Origin: Tenrec ecaudatus
Taxonomy: Eukaryota > Chordata > Mammalia > Afrosoricida > Tenrecidae
Assembly: GCF_050624435.1 (NCBI RefSeq)
Contig: NC_134531.1
Location: 258,864,812 to 258,928,811 of the forward strand
DNA length: 64,000 bases
Reading direction: 5' to 3'
Below are positions 32,780 to 43,569 of this stretch, in pieces. Below the pieces are notes generated by a model. It searched no databases. It had not been told where the DNA came from and saw nothing but the letters and a program-made list of their open reading frames with translations. Position 1 is the stretch's first letter. Each line of letters starts with the position of its first letter. The position numbers were made by a program, and so were the translations under genes.

Positions 32780-33160
32780 ATATATAAAGCATTCTACTTA
32801 ATACTAGGTTCTATAATTCATTGCAATAGCCACCATGCAGAACTCATAGACAACATTCATAATTATGAGGGTTTATTAGGGAAGTTAATATGTTACATGT
32901 CAAGATAAGTCAAGCATGATACACAGAAGGATGCCTTTGATTGAGGTATGTATTTTGTCTTTTAGTAGACAATACCACCAAGGAAAAAAAGGGCGTGACT
33001 TCATTCCTACCATCTTCTAAGATTAGGAATTAACCCTGCCTTAATTCTGTCCACTGGTATAACAGAGAACTTCTTCCAAAATGGGATTATAGCCACAAGC
33101 ATAGAATCCAGAATTATAATTTTTCACTAAGTAATTATGGTTAGAAGGGCCATTTTAATG
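32780..33160. mobile_element. Interspersed repeat shared with 61,835-62,270, nested in RTE
   Basis: 'ttataattcattgcaa'-type start, then 'gcagaactcatagacaac', 'cataattatgagggtttatt' and 'agggaagttaatatgtta' recur with about the same order near 61,845-61,925. It is probably an LTR fragment of unknown family. Limits are approximate. RTE sequence continues after it with 'cggaatgctccttagaag'. Confidence 0.45.
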
Positions 33161-33465
33161 GAGTACATCCCATACAGTCGGAATGCTCCTTAGAAGTGAG
33201 GATGGGGAAAATTGGTATCATGTTTTGGACATTTAGGATGGAGAGAACTGTCTCTGGACAAACATCGTGCTTGATAAAGTAGAGGGTCAGGGGAAAGAGA
33301 AGACCCTCAAGGGGTTGGTTGATGCCCTTCTTACGGCAATGGGCTCAGACTTAACAACCATTTTTAATATAGCACAGGGCTGGGCAGGGTTTTGTTGTGT
33401 TGTACATAGGCTAGCTATGAGTTGGAAACAACTCAATCGAGCCAAATAGCAACAATAGAAGCACA

Positions 33466-34164
33466 GGCATTCTGAAAAGAAAACAGAAAAGTACATTTCT
33501 TTTAATATATGATATTAGGTTTTTTATGACTCTGTTAGTTAATCTTGTTATATAATGTATTCCATGCCTTATACATATTTAGCAACAGATCAAAGGAAAC
33601 CCCAGATTTAGATTTAGCATAGCTAGATAATCAGTTAAGTGTGTTAAAACTCTTTAGAATTATACACTAGAATTCTGACAACTCAGAAAGTTAAACTTTT
33701 AAAAATTGTGTACATGAAAATAAACACATTTTTTGAGAGGGAGGTCAAATTTGATTTGTCTTGGGTCTCCTTCAACCCCAAAATTTCCATAGTTCTCTAA
33801 AGTGTGTCATTTCACTTCAAGATGCTCAATGTGAAAGTATGGAGAAAATAATCTTATAAGATTTTTTGTTATGGGAAAAAGCATTTTTGCCATTAAATAT
33901 TTCTGCTTTGAAATATCAGTCAATAAAATTGTTAACAAAAAAAGCAAGAGACAACCAAAAACCTTTTATTTTCTTTAACTGTAGTGGTACTTCCCCTATG
34001 TGGGAAAAATTTTGGAAATTTCAAATTATCACAAAGAAATATTGAATCACAGCTCTTCTTGCTAGTTTTAAGACACATTGCTAAAAACACTTGTTTGACA
34101 ATTATAATAAGATAATTATATAATAGCATTATATTTTCAGTGGTTATTTATTTTGTAAGGAGCA
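33466..34164. other. Unassigned AT-rich sequence
   Basis: No feature recognised. Confidence 0.45.
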
Positions 34165-34322
34165 TTCATGGTTCTGTCTTGTTAAGTGTTGAATTGTTAA
34201 CCACAAGGTTCAAACCCACCAGCTACTATTTCTTTCTGTAAAGATTGACAACCTCAAAAACCTTTACAGGAAATCGACTGTGAGTCTGAATCCACTTGAT
34301 GGCAACGGGGTTCAGTTTTGCC
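34165..34322 (+). repeat. AfroSINE, sense, diverged
   Basis: 'ggttcaaacccaccagctac', 'ttctgtaaagattgacaacc', 'gtgagtctgaatccacttga' and tail 'tggcaacggggttcag' follow the family order. Confidence 0.75.
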
Positions 34323-34392
34323 ACAACTTTTCTATTTCAGATGCAGAATATCTCATTTCAAATATGGAATATCTTTACCCTAGAAATCTTTA

Positions 34393-34558
34393 AGGTGACA
34401 TGTTGGTGCTGTGGGTTATGACGTTAGGTTTCTAACAGATTTCAAACTCATCAATGATTCCACAGAATAAACACAAGACTACTCCCATATTGGAAAATCC
34501 TTCAATAGTGCTGAGACCAGCTGGAATCTACTCAATGGCAGTAGTTTGGTTTTCTTAG
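34393..34558 (+). repeat. AfroSINE, sense, diverged
   Basis: 'gtgctgtgggttatgacgtt', 'tttcaaactcatcaatgatt' and 'ctggaatctactcaatggca' then 'gtagtttggttttctta' mark a diverged copy about 70 bases after another. Confidence 0.65.
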
Positions 34559-35094
34559 TTAACTTGAGACATCTTATATATTAGGGCACGGAAAAAAATC
34601 TTATTCAGGAAAAAAAAGGAAATGATGATTGTAGTAAAATGTGATTTTTACACTCAAGTGGGTTTATATGATGAGATAACAGATCTTTTCGCAGATCATC
34701 TAACTTTTTTTCACCATAGATTACCACATTTCCCTATTCAAGCTTAGTTTATGATTAAACAGGATTGAATGCAGGACAGTAGACCAACATGTGGAATTAT
34801 AAAAAAAAATAAAAGGGAAAGAAAAAGACAGGAGAGTAAATTGATTAGACGTGCATCCTAATTTAGTCCCACTCCAGATGGGAAGTACTGTTAGACAAGT
34901 GAGGGTAAGAGAAAAGGTTGATTTAGTTTACCAATTTATTTTTAATAATTCTGAAAGGATATGGTGCCAAAGCCAATTTTGTTATCAACATTGGATTTAA
35001 AGTTACCAACGTAATGAGTCACTGCTGCTGATAACAGAGAGGGAGAGATATCCAGATTTGGGAACCCCTTATACAAGAAAAGGGAGCCCTGTTT
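34559..35094. other. Unassigned sequence
   Basis: AT-rich with several A-runs (34,610 and 34,800). No family recognised. Confidence 0.4.
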
Positions 35095-35235
35095 TTCTAC
35101 CAGCCACTCCTTCAGATAGAAATGAGGTTTTCAGCTCTCATAAAGATTTAGAGCCTTGGAAATTCACTCTTTCCTAGCGGGTCATTAGGAGTTGGAATAG
35201 ACTCAGTGATGATGAGTTTGATATTTTTGTTTTTT
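35095..35235 (+). repeat. AfroSINE 3' portion, sense
   Basis: 'accagccactccttcagata', 'tttagagccttggaaattca' and 'aggagttggaatagactcag' then 'tgatgatgagttt' are SINE middle and tail. The head is missing or unrecognisable. The frames at 35,203-35,397 are chance frames. Confidence 0.6.
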
Positions 35236-35924
35236 GTGAAAAATAGTATAATTTATGGTAAATGGTTTCTCAGTGAAGATGCGGAAACAGGGAAAATTAA
35301 TTCTGTTTTTAGGCAGAGAACAGATTATGTGAGTTTTTATGTGACATTCACCCGGATGAGACTCGTAGCAAGAATTAACGTACATTTGTCTGTGTAGTGT
35401 GCTTGTCTGCTAATGAAAGATTGAAGAATTCACACCGCACAGAGGCACCTCAGAAGACATTCACTTCCCTTCAAATTGACATTGAAAAGCACATGAAGGT
35501 CATGTCTACAATGACACCCATAGGGACACTATGAACCATAATTGGTTACATAAAAAATGGTTTCAGACAGTTAACAAGAGTTGTCAGTTTTTTGGAAGCC
35601 CACCTGACTCTGACAGTTAGGAAAATAGTCAGATCAGAATTACAGCCATTAGTGAATCAGCTATAATTATTAGTAAGCAAGAAACATCCCAGTTGGACAA
35701 GAAACAGGAAGAGGAAACAAGAAGCTGTATGAGATCCTAATTCTCATGTTGATTGGAGAAGAATAATTATTCTTTATTCTTAATCCCCACCTTCCATTTG
35801 GGAACAAGAAACAGGATATGATTTAGGCTAAATATAAGGCTGAGCAACTGTAATTTATTTTTCATAAAATATTTAAATTACAAAATTGGACACAATTTTA
35901 AATTTCCAAGGTTGCAAGAAAAAT
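35236..35924. other. Unassigned sequence
   Basis: No clear repeat or exon. Confidence 0.4.
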
Positions 35925-36987
35925 GGATTCTTCACCCAAAATACACGTTTTCCACAATATTAATGATGACTATACATGTGGAGTTTTCCAGGTGGAACAT
36001 AAGGAAATCAATTTGATTATAGCTATGGGAAGAAATGATGGAGAAGTTCAATATCATCAATCAAACAAGGCCAGTAGGTGTGAAACAAATGAACAATAGC
36101 TCATATAGAAGTTCAAATTCAGGTTGACAAAAATTTTTAAAGTCCATGAGAGCCAAAAACCAACCTTGAGTATATTATACATGAATTTTAAACATCATAA
36201 AAATAGACTTGACTCATTGAACAGTAACAAGAGAAGGCTTGATTTGCTTTAGGATGACATCAAGAACATCATACGTAAAGAAAACAAAAGAGTACTCGAA
36301 AGATAAGTAATAGAGGAAAGTTCAAAGAGGATTTTAGAAGAGACTCTGAAACTTGCTAAGTAGCTAAAGCAAATGGAAGAAATGATGAAGTCAAATATTT
36401 GACCAGAATTTAATAAAAAGAAGTTTGAGAAGCTAAGTATTATAATGAAATGTGAAAAAACCTGGAGTTAGAAAACACAAAAGAGGGATACAATCAATAT
36501 GTATCAAACTGAACACATTGAAGAAAAATTCAAAGTCAGAGTTGTGTATTTAAATATTCTATGGGAAAAATATTCAATGTTTCAGGAAGCTTCCAATGAA
36601 GAAGGAGGGGGATAAACAGAGTCACTATATTAAATATAACTAGTCAACATGCCACTATTTCATGAGATAGTATATGATCCTGAACCGAAGGTAATAATGA
36701 AGTCCCAACAGCATTCACAGAAACAGAAAGCTCAAGGAATTAACAGAATGTGAACTGAAATGTTTTAACATGTCGATGCAACATTGTAAGCACTCATAAG
36801 TCTGTGCTAAGAAATTTAGAAGACAGATACCTGGTAAACATAATTGGAGAGATACAAATTTATACCTATCTCAGAGAAAGGTGACCCAACAAAATGCAGA
36901 AATTATCCAACACTATCCTTATATCACATGCAAGTAAAACTTGGCTGATGATCATCCAGCAAAGATTGCAGCAGGTACTTGGACAGA
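35925..36987 (+). mobile_element. RTE-type LINE, middle portion, decayed
   Basis: Runs from the end of the endonuclease ('aagaaatgatggagaagttc') through the linker ('gagactctgaaacttgcta') into the start of the reverse transcriptase ('atcatccagcaaagattgca'). It stops inside the polymerase at 36,987, where an RTE 3' end in the opposite orientation begins. Stops are frequent. Confidence 0.8.
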
Positions 36988-37236
36988 GTTGTTGTTATGT
37001 TCCAACACGACACTTCCTACTCTTCAAGACCTCATCCACAACAGAACTGAACACTGACCGATCCTGTGCTATCTCACAAATGTTCCTACGCTCGAGCCCA
37101 TTACTGTAGCCATGGAGTCACTCCAGCTGCTGGAGGGCCTTCCTATTCTCACTGCCCTCTACTTTGCCAAGCATGATGCTCTTCTGCAGGTTCTCCTGAC
37201 AACCTGTCCAAACATGTGAGACAAAGTGTTGCCAGG
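36988..37236 (-). mobile_element. RTE-type LINE 3' end, antisense
   Basis: Starts at the RTE terminus read backwards ('gttgttgttatgttcc'), then 'acactgaccgatcctgtgct', 'ctctactttgccaagcatga' and 'tgacaacctgtccaaacat'. It is about 250 bases long and sandwiched between two sense RTE pieces. Confidence 0.8.
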
Positions 37237-37239
37237 TTT

Positions 37240-40200
37240 CTGGTCTAAGAACAGACAAAGAAGAAGGAATTGGATGCTCAGTTTGGAGGCTGTATTCACT
37301 GAAAACCTTATGGATAATTTGAAACACTGCCAGATACTGAAAGCCTAATGAAGGGAAGGGGAACATTGTCAGAGATAGGACCAGAAGATGGGCTCCTCAA
37401 TTCAAGGACCTTAGAAAAGTGGCTAAGGAGGAGCTACTTTCTTCCATTGGAGCTTGCCACAGGGATGTGAGTTGGGTAAAGCCTGGGAAAGTGAAACCTT
37501 GGGGAAAAACTCAACATAGGAGAAACAGTTGTAAAAAATGCTTAACAATAAGAACTTTGTATGAAATATGAATCTAGTTATAAGTTGTCAAAAATGAACT
37601 GGAAGGCATATGTATATTCATATCCTAGATATTAGTGAGCTGAAATGAACTGGTATTGGCTCTATTGATTCAGAAAATTGTATGATTTACTAGACCTGAA
37701 ATGACACAAACAAGAGGAATGGCATTATATTCATTGTTCAAAAAAGCCATAGTTAAAATGTGCATTTCAAAATCAACATGGAAATTGCAATGCTGTATAT
37801 GATAGGATGATATTTATTTGCCTTCAAGGAAATCCAATAAACACAACTATTACTCAAATTTATTCATCAACCACCAAAGTTAGTAATGAAGAAACTGTAG
37901 AACTCTAGCAGAGACTACAATAGTAAATGGATCAAACACATATGTAAGAGGCATGCATTAGTAATGATTGGCGACTGGAATGAAAAGAAGTTGAAGCGAA
38001 GAGGAGGAACAGTAGTGGGAAAACATCGTCCTGAGGAATGGAACTACATATCTCACGCTAGAATTTTGAAAGACAGCGACTTCTTTATAGCAAATAACTA
38101 TTTTCAACAACACAAAAGGTGACTATACATATGGACTTCTCAAAATGGAATACATAGGAATCAAATTGACTACATCGGTGGAAAGAGATGATGGAGAAAC
38201 AATATCAGCAGCTAAAACCAGACTGTGGGTTGACTATGGAAAAGATGGTCAATTGCTCATATGTAAGTTCCCATTGAAGCCAAAGAAAATTAAACAAGTC
38301 CAAGTGAGCCACTTGATGCCCTTTAGTCTATCTCACATCAAGTTTGAGAATATCTCAAGAACAGAGTTGACACAGTGGACGCTAATGACAGAAAACCTGA
38401 TGAGCTGTGGGAAGACATGAAGAACAGCATTCATGAAGAAAGCAAAAGGTCATTCAAAAGACAGGAAAGAAAGAAAAGATAAAAGTGATTTCAGAAGAGA
38501 CTCTGAAACTTCCTGTTAATTGCATAGTGGCTAAAGGAAGTAGAAGAAAAAAATGAATAAAAAATTTCAAAGGGCAGCTTGACAAGACAAAGTCAAATAT
38601 TATAATGAAATGTTCAAAGACCTAGAGTTAGAAAATCATAAAAGGAAAACATGCTCAACATATCTAAAACTGAAAGAAAGAAGTCAAAAAATATTCAGAC
38701 CTGGAGTTTCAATATTGAAAGATTGAAGCAATATATTGAATGATTCAAGACACATCAAAAGAAATTAGAAAGAATATACAGAGTTGCTGTACCAAAAAAA
38801 ACTACTCTACATCCCACTATTTCTGGAGGTAGCTTATGAAAATCAAACAAATAAACACAAGCCCAGTGGCGCTGAAGGAAGAAGTTCAAGCTGCATTGAA
38901 ATCATTATCCAAATGGAGGGCTCCAAGAGTTGATGGGCTATCAACGGAAATGCTGCAACAAGTTGGTGAAGCACTGGAAACACTTATGTGTCTATGCCAG
39001 GAAATTTAGAAGACATCTACATGGTCAACTGCCTAGTACAGAGCCATATGTATATCCATTCCGAAGAAAGATGACTCAACAGAATGTTCAATGAACAGTA
39101 TCGTTGATATCACAAGCTAATAAAATTTTGCCGAAGATAAGCAAATTTTGTCTGCCAGTTTGTTATACTCTGGTGGTCTGTGTGTGCTTTGAAAGATAAC
39201 TTTTCCAATTTCAGGCCACATTCAGAAGAGGACATGGAACAAGCAATGTCATCACCAGTGCCAGATGGATCTTGACTGAAAGCAGGGAATACAAGAAAGA
39301 CGATTATATTATTTTTTGGACTGTGTAAAGGAATTGGAGCAGGTGGATCATAACAAACTATGGATAACCTTGAAGCGAATGGGGATTACAGAACTCTTCA
39401 CTATGTTTATATAAATCAAGGAGTATTTGTGTGTACAGAACAAGGGAATACTGCATGGTTTACAATCAAGAAAGCTGTGCGGCAGGGTTGCATCCTTTCA
39501 CTATACCTATGCAAATCTCTATGTTCAGTAAACAGTCCAAGAAAGTGGAGTATGTGAAGAAGAATTCAGTGTCATGTTTGGACAGAGGCTCATTAACAAT
39601 CTACGATATGCAGATGACACACCTTACGTGTTCAAAATGAGGAGGACTTGAAATACTTGCTGATGAAAATCAAGGATTACAGTCTTCAAGAAGGATTGGT
39701 ATTCAATGTAAAAAAAAATTAAAATCCTTATAAGTGGACCAGCAGTTTAACACCATGATCCATGAAGAAAAGATTGAATTTGCCAATGATTTCACCTTGC
39801 TTGGATTCTTAACCAATGTTCATGGAAGCAGCAGCCAAGAGATCAAATGACACATTGCATTGGGTGAATCAGCTCCACATGACCACTTTAGAGTACTGAA
39901 AAGAAAGAATGTTACTTTGAACACTAAGGTGACACAAGCCTTTCTCAATTGCATCATATGCATGTGAAAGATAAGCACCGAATAAAGAAAACCAGAGAGG
40001 AACAAAGACATTTGAATTGTGGTGCTGGTGAAGGATATTGGAAGTACCTTGGGTGACCAAAAATCAAACGCACCAACCAACATGTCTGACTTGGTAGAAG
40101 CACAGCCAGAATGCTCCTTAGACCCAAGAGTGATAAAACTTTGTCTTATGTACTTTGTACAGGTTATCACACGAAAACTGTTCCTGGAAAAGGCTATCAT

Positions 40201-40378
40201 GCTTTATAAAGTTGAAGGTCAAAGACAAAGAGGAAGACTATCCAGCAGCTGGATTGACAAAGTGGCTCAGACGTAAGCTTCATGAGGATGGTGCAAACTG
40301 AGCAGTGTTTCGTTCTATTCTGCACAGGGCTGCTATGAGCTATAAGAGACTGTACAGCATCTACTAGCAAGAGTCTCA
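37240..40378 (+). mobile_element. RTE/BovB-type LINE, longest copy (about 3.1 kb), inactive
   Basis: Nearly the whole RTE coding region in order. The endonuclease has 'MIGDWN' (G-D-W-N codons 37,970-37,981) and 'DSDFFIANNYFQQHKR'. Then come the linker (38,140-38,760), the polymerase entry 'EEVQAALKSLSKWRAP' (38,877-38,925), motif A degraded to 'FLDCVKELEQVDHNKLW' (39,315-39,365), Y-A-D-D intact at about 39,605-39,620, and the C-terminal part to the terminal 'gctgctatgagctata'. The longest surviving frames (38,145-38,420 and 40,019-40,276) are only pieces, so no enzyme can be made. The family protein makes one polypeptide with endonuclease and reverse transcriptase. The start is 5'-truncated against the antisense piece. 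Confidence 0.9.
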
Positions 40379-40777
40379 TCTTTGGAATTTTCTGTCTTAG
40401 ATTTGGAATCCTTCATTTTTCTAAGAAGCACTCAGTTCTATTCATGGAAAATAGTATTTCGTGACAACAATCACTAGGATTTCTAGGTTTTTTTAGTGGC
40501 CAAAGGAACACATTCTGTATATTATACAGGAAGATGTGAATTCCTATTGTTACTTCCAAATCAAATGAAGGACCATAGAGATATTTTAAAACTCATTTCT
40601 CTTACATTTATATCTGGCTTTTCCAGTTCTGAAAGGCACGAACACAACTACTCACTTGTTTTATCCCACAGTACACACATATTAGTCACAGTAAAACGAA
40701 TTTCACTACCATAATTCAAAGCAAAACCAACAAACAGCGTTTTAAATTCCTTTATTTTTAACGCATATATTTTTCTT
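40379..40777. other. Unassigned sequence
   Basis: No feature recognised. The 72-codon frame at 40,496-40,714 has no domain. Confidence 0.4.
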
Positions 40778-41535
40778 AAAATCATTTTATTGGAGGCTCA
40801 TACAACTCTTATCACAATACATACATTGTATATAAACACATTTGTACATTTTTTGCCCTCATCATTCCCAAAACATTTGCTTTCTATTTGAGCTCTTGGT
40901 ATCAACTCCTAATTTTTTTCCCTCTCTCCCTGCTCCCCCCTCCCTCATGAACTCTTGATGATTTATAAAGTATTATTATTTTGTCATATCTTACACTGTC
41001 CAATGTCTCTCTTCACCCTCTTTTCTGTTGTCCATCCCCCTTGGAGGAGGTTAGATGCAGATCCCTTTCCACCCCACCCTCCTTCCACCCTCCTGGCTTG
41101 GCCACTCTCACCTCTGGTCTTGAAGGGATCATCTGTGCTGGATTCCCTGTGTTTCCGGTTCCTATCTGTACAAGTGTATATCCTCTGATCTAGCCAGATT
41201 TGTAAGGTAGAATTTGGGATTTTGATAGTGCGGGGGTGGGAGGGGAGCATTAAAGAACTAGAAAAAAGTTGTGTTTCATCGTTGCTACACTCACTGCACC
41301 CTGAATGACTCGTCTCCTCCCTATCACCCTTCTGTAAGGGGATGTCCAGTTCCCTACAGATGGGACCCCAATCTGCACTTCCCCTCTTTCACAATGATAT
41401 GATTTTTTCTACTTTGGTGCCTAATACCTGATCCCTTCTCTACCCCGTGATCACACAGTCTAGTGTGCTTCTTCCATGTGGACTTGTTGCTTCTGAGCTA
41501 GATGGCTGCTTGTTTACCTTCAAGCCTTTATCTGT
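40778..41535 (-). mobile_element. L1-type LINE 3' end, antisense
   Basis: Reverse complement of the family tail: 'ttaaaatcattttattggag', 'gctcatacaactcttatcac', a C-rich tract (40,920-40,945), 'tttgtaaggtagaatttggg' and 'agctagatggctgcttgttt'. It is well preserved over 750 bases. Frames on both strands are shadows of the repeat. Confidence 0.85.
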
Positions 41536-41625
41536 AGTTAAATTCCTGCTTTAAGTCAGTGTGAGAGTATGACATTAACTTGATTTTATTTTGAAGGAAA
41601 CTGCTATATATGTGTATGTGTACTG

Positions 41626-41629
41626 TGTT

Positions 41630-41661
<32 letters not shown>
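41626..41661. repeat. Compound (GT)n(TA)n microsatellite
   Basis: About eight GT units followed by about ten TA units. Confidence 0.9.
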
Positions 41662-41724
41662 CTTTGCTTTTTAAATATTTTAACTCTTGTTTCTATCAAT
41701 TTGTAATATTTTGCTCACATAATA

Positions 41725-41804
41725 TGAGGGAGCTTCAAAAAGTTCTTAGAAGATGTAATAAAAAGATAATGAAACTGCTCTCTGAATTTTGGAAGCTTCT
41801 CCCA
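41725..41804. mobile_element. 80-bp palindromic mariner MITE (MADE1-like)
   Basis: Left end 'tgagggagcttcaaaaagtt', right end reverse-complemented 'tgggagaagcttccaaaatt', with TA at 41,723-41,724 and 41,805-41,806. It is exactly 80 bp between the TA pairs, the same size as human MADE1. The terminal sequence differs from that of the 1.4-kb mariner in this window after the first six bases, so it derives from another mariner. Confidence 0.75.
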
Positions 41805-41806
41805 TA

Positions 41807-43109
41807 TGCTTTTCAATCAGACACTATGTTTTTTGATAATATCTTCAGAGATTCCTTCATACCCAAGAAACAAGTTTGTGAATGCCCTGAAAGCCTGGCT
41901 ATGCTTCTTCTCAGGCTTCAACTTCTTTTTCCATTGTGTATGGCATTAAACCTCCTATTAAAATGATCTTTGGCATCATCAAAAGTGTACATAATTGTAA
42001 GAAGAGGGTTCCTTCTACATAATTGCTTCTGGTTTTAAACACAATTTTTTGTATGTTTCCTCCCGTTGACGTTTTTCCTGTCCTACAGTTCCTGTTTATG
42101 CCTTTTATTCCTTCTTTTCTTAATTCAAATTTAATTCTATCAACTGTCATAAAACACACACACAATGAAGTGGTTAATGTGGACCGGTTCCACCCAAGGG
42201 ACACAAGAGTGAGGCAATAATGGTAGCCAAGAAAGTGTGTGGTAGGAGCAAAGTGTCAATGAATGCAATTAGATTTAAGAGACATTAATGGTACACAGGT
42301 GAAGTGGGGAGATTGACTATCTGTAAGTAATAGAGCAAATCAGTAAGTGTACTGGTATGGAATAATGATATCCAGGTTTCCCGGTAACAGATAGCAGGAA
42401 AAAAAGGCCAAACTGAACTCTGGTTTGACATTTGTGCAAATATTGATGTGAACTCTGGTGCAAAATAAGAGGAATCCTTTCATATTTGCTTTAGAAAACA
42501 AACAGAAGGGGGTCACCCAGAGTGCTCAAACACTTTGAAAAATGTAACCAACATCTCTGGACAATGTACGCCGTCCTTTTACATGGGAACCCAATTGACT
42601 GTACACATGTTCATCAATATTATTAAAATTATGTTGGACCTTTTGATACTAACACATATAGAAGTAGATATAGATTCCATTGTATGCATAGATATGCATA
42701 AGGTAACATCCAAAATACATTCTTTAAAATGGATTACATGATTCAGACCTTGTGTGAAAATTATACTAAAATCCTTTAGTGTCCTGCTTGGTTACTCCCA
42801 TCGCCAGTGTTGTCTTTGCTGCAGCTACTGGAGCTGCTGGCAGAGGCTTGAAGAACAGACAGCAGTGGGATAAAAGCAAGAGGAAGCAAGCATGAAAGGA
42901 GCAGACTGTGTCTAGTCCTGCCTGCTGTTCATCTGCCTGTACACCAAAAGCAGCCTCGGCCCTGCATCTCTGCCAGCTCCACCCGCCTGGCAGGCAAACC
43001 TGAGAGCTGGTGCCAGAGCTCTGCCCCAACTATGTGTATCTCGCCCAAGATTCAGGGCTGCAAAAAAATCTAGGTGTGGGGTTGTTAAAGCTATTGAGAA
43101 AATCCTCCA
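41807..43109. other. Unassigned sequence with a GC-richer patch
   Basis: 41,807-42,770 is AT-rich and unassigned; the small frames have no domain. 42,780-43,060 is distinctly GC-richer ('gcagctactggagctgctgg' at 42,820; 'cccgcctggcaggcaaacc' at 42,979) but matches nothing I know. Its short frames have no recognisable domain. Confidence 0.35.
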
Positions 43110-43300
43110 TCCTCTTGTTTCTGACTCATCAAGATCACATGAGAAAGAGTAGAACTGCCCCATGGGTTCCCAGAAGTTGTCGATGTTGCAGCAGGAAGTG
43201 ATCTATTTCCACTGAAGAGCAACTGGGGGGTTCAAACTGCTGACCTGTGGATTGCAGCCCAACGTGTACTACTCTTTACCCTTTGCCATCAGGGCTCCTT
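43110..43300 (-). repeat. AfroSINE, antisense
   Basis: 'tttctgactcatcaagatca' (tail side), 'gtagaactgccccatgggtt', 'ggttcaaactgctgacctgt' (B-box) and 'ttgccatcagggctcc' (head) run in antisense order. The sequence 43,301-43,569 is unassigned. Confidence 0.8.
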
Positions 43301-43569
43301 CAGAGTCATTAGATGCAAATATCAGACAATGTTCTGTTGCTATCTATGTCGTCTTAGATACTAAGACATGATTATTTTAAAACAAGTTATTTTCATTGTA
43401 CTTGAGTAGACAAATCTACAATCTCGATTTTTGCAAAGATACATAAATATACACATAAATATTTTATTCACTTAGGGATATTGTCACCTGAAGCAATAAC
43501 CAACTACATATATGGTCCCATAAGGTTATTTGTTTTATTTAAGGGAACTAGGTCCCTCTTTATTTATTA

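Larger units (their letters stand above)
30728..33465 (+). mobile_element. RTE/BovB-type LINE, near full coding span, decayed, with three nested insertions
   Basis: Runs from the endonuclease start ('aggtaaattagaagtcatca') to the 3' end ('gctatgagttggaaacaact'). Visible: endonuclease segment 30,780-31,110, 'gacttcttcattacaaataa' at 31,413, motif A 'FIDYEKPFDRVDH' (31,727-31,765), and the polymerase Y-A-D-D box changed to Y-A-D-G at 32,316-32,327. Much of the span between endonuclease and polymerase is deleted (31,490-31,660 jumps across it). Nested in it are an AfroSINE (31,130-31,312), a retroposed 3' UTR (31,848-32,128) and an LTR-like piece (about 32,780-33,160). No frame is open. Confidence 0.85.

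Noticed and set aside
39820-40200. 126-codon antisense frame
   Set aside because: It is the reverse strand of the RTE C-terminal region, whose sense strand carries the recognisable family motifs.
42766-43163. Antisense frames in the GC-rich patch that might be an exon
   Set aside because: Two overlapping frames without domain similarity; the higher GC alone explains the lack of stops.
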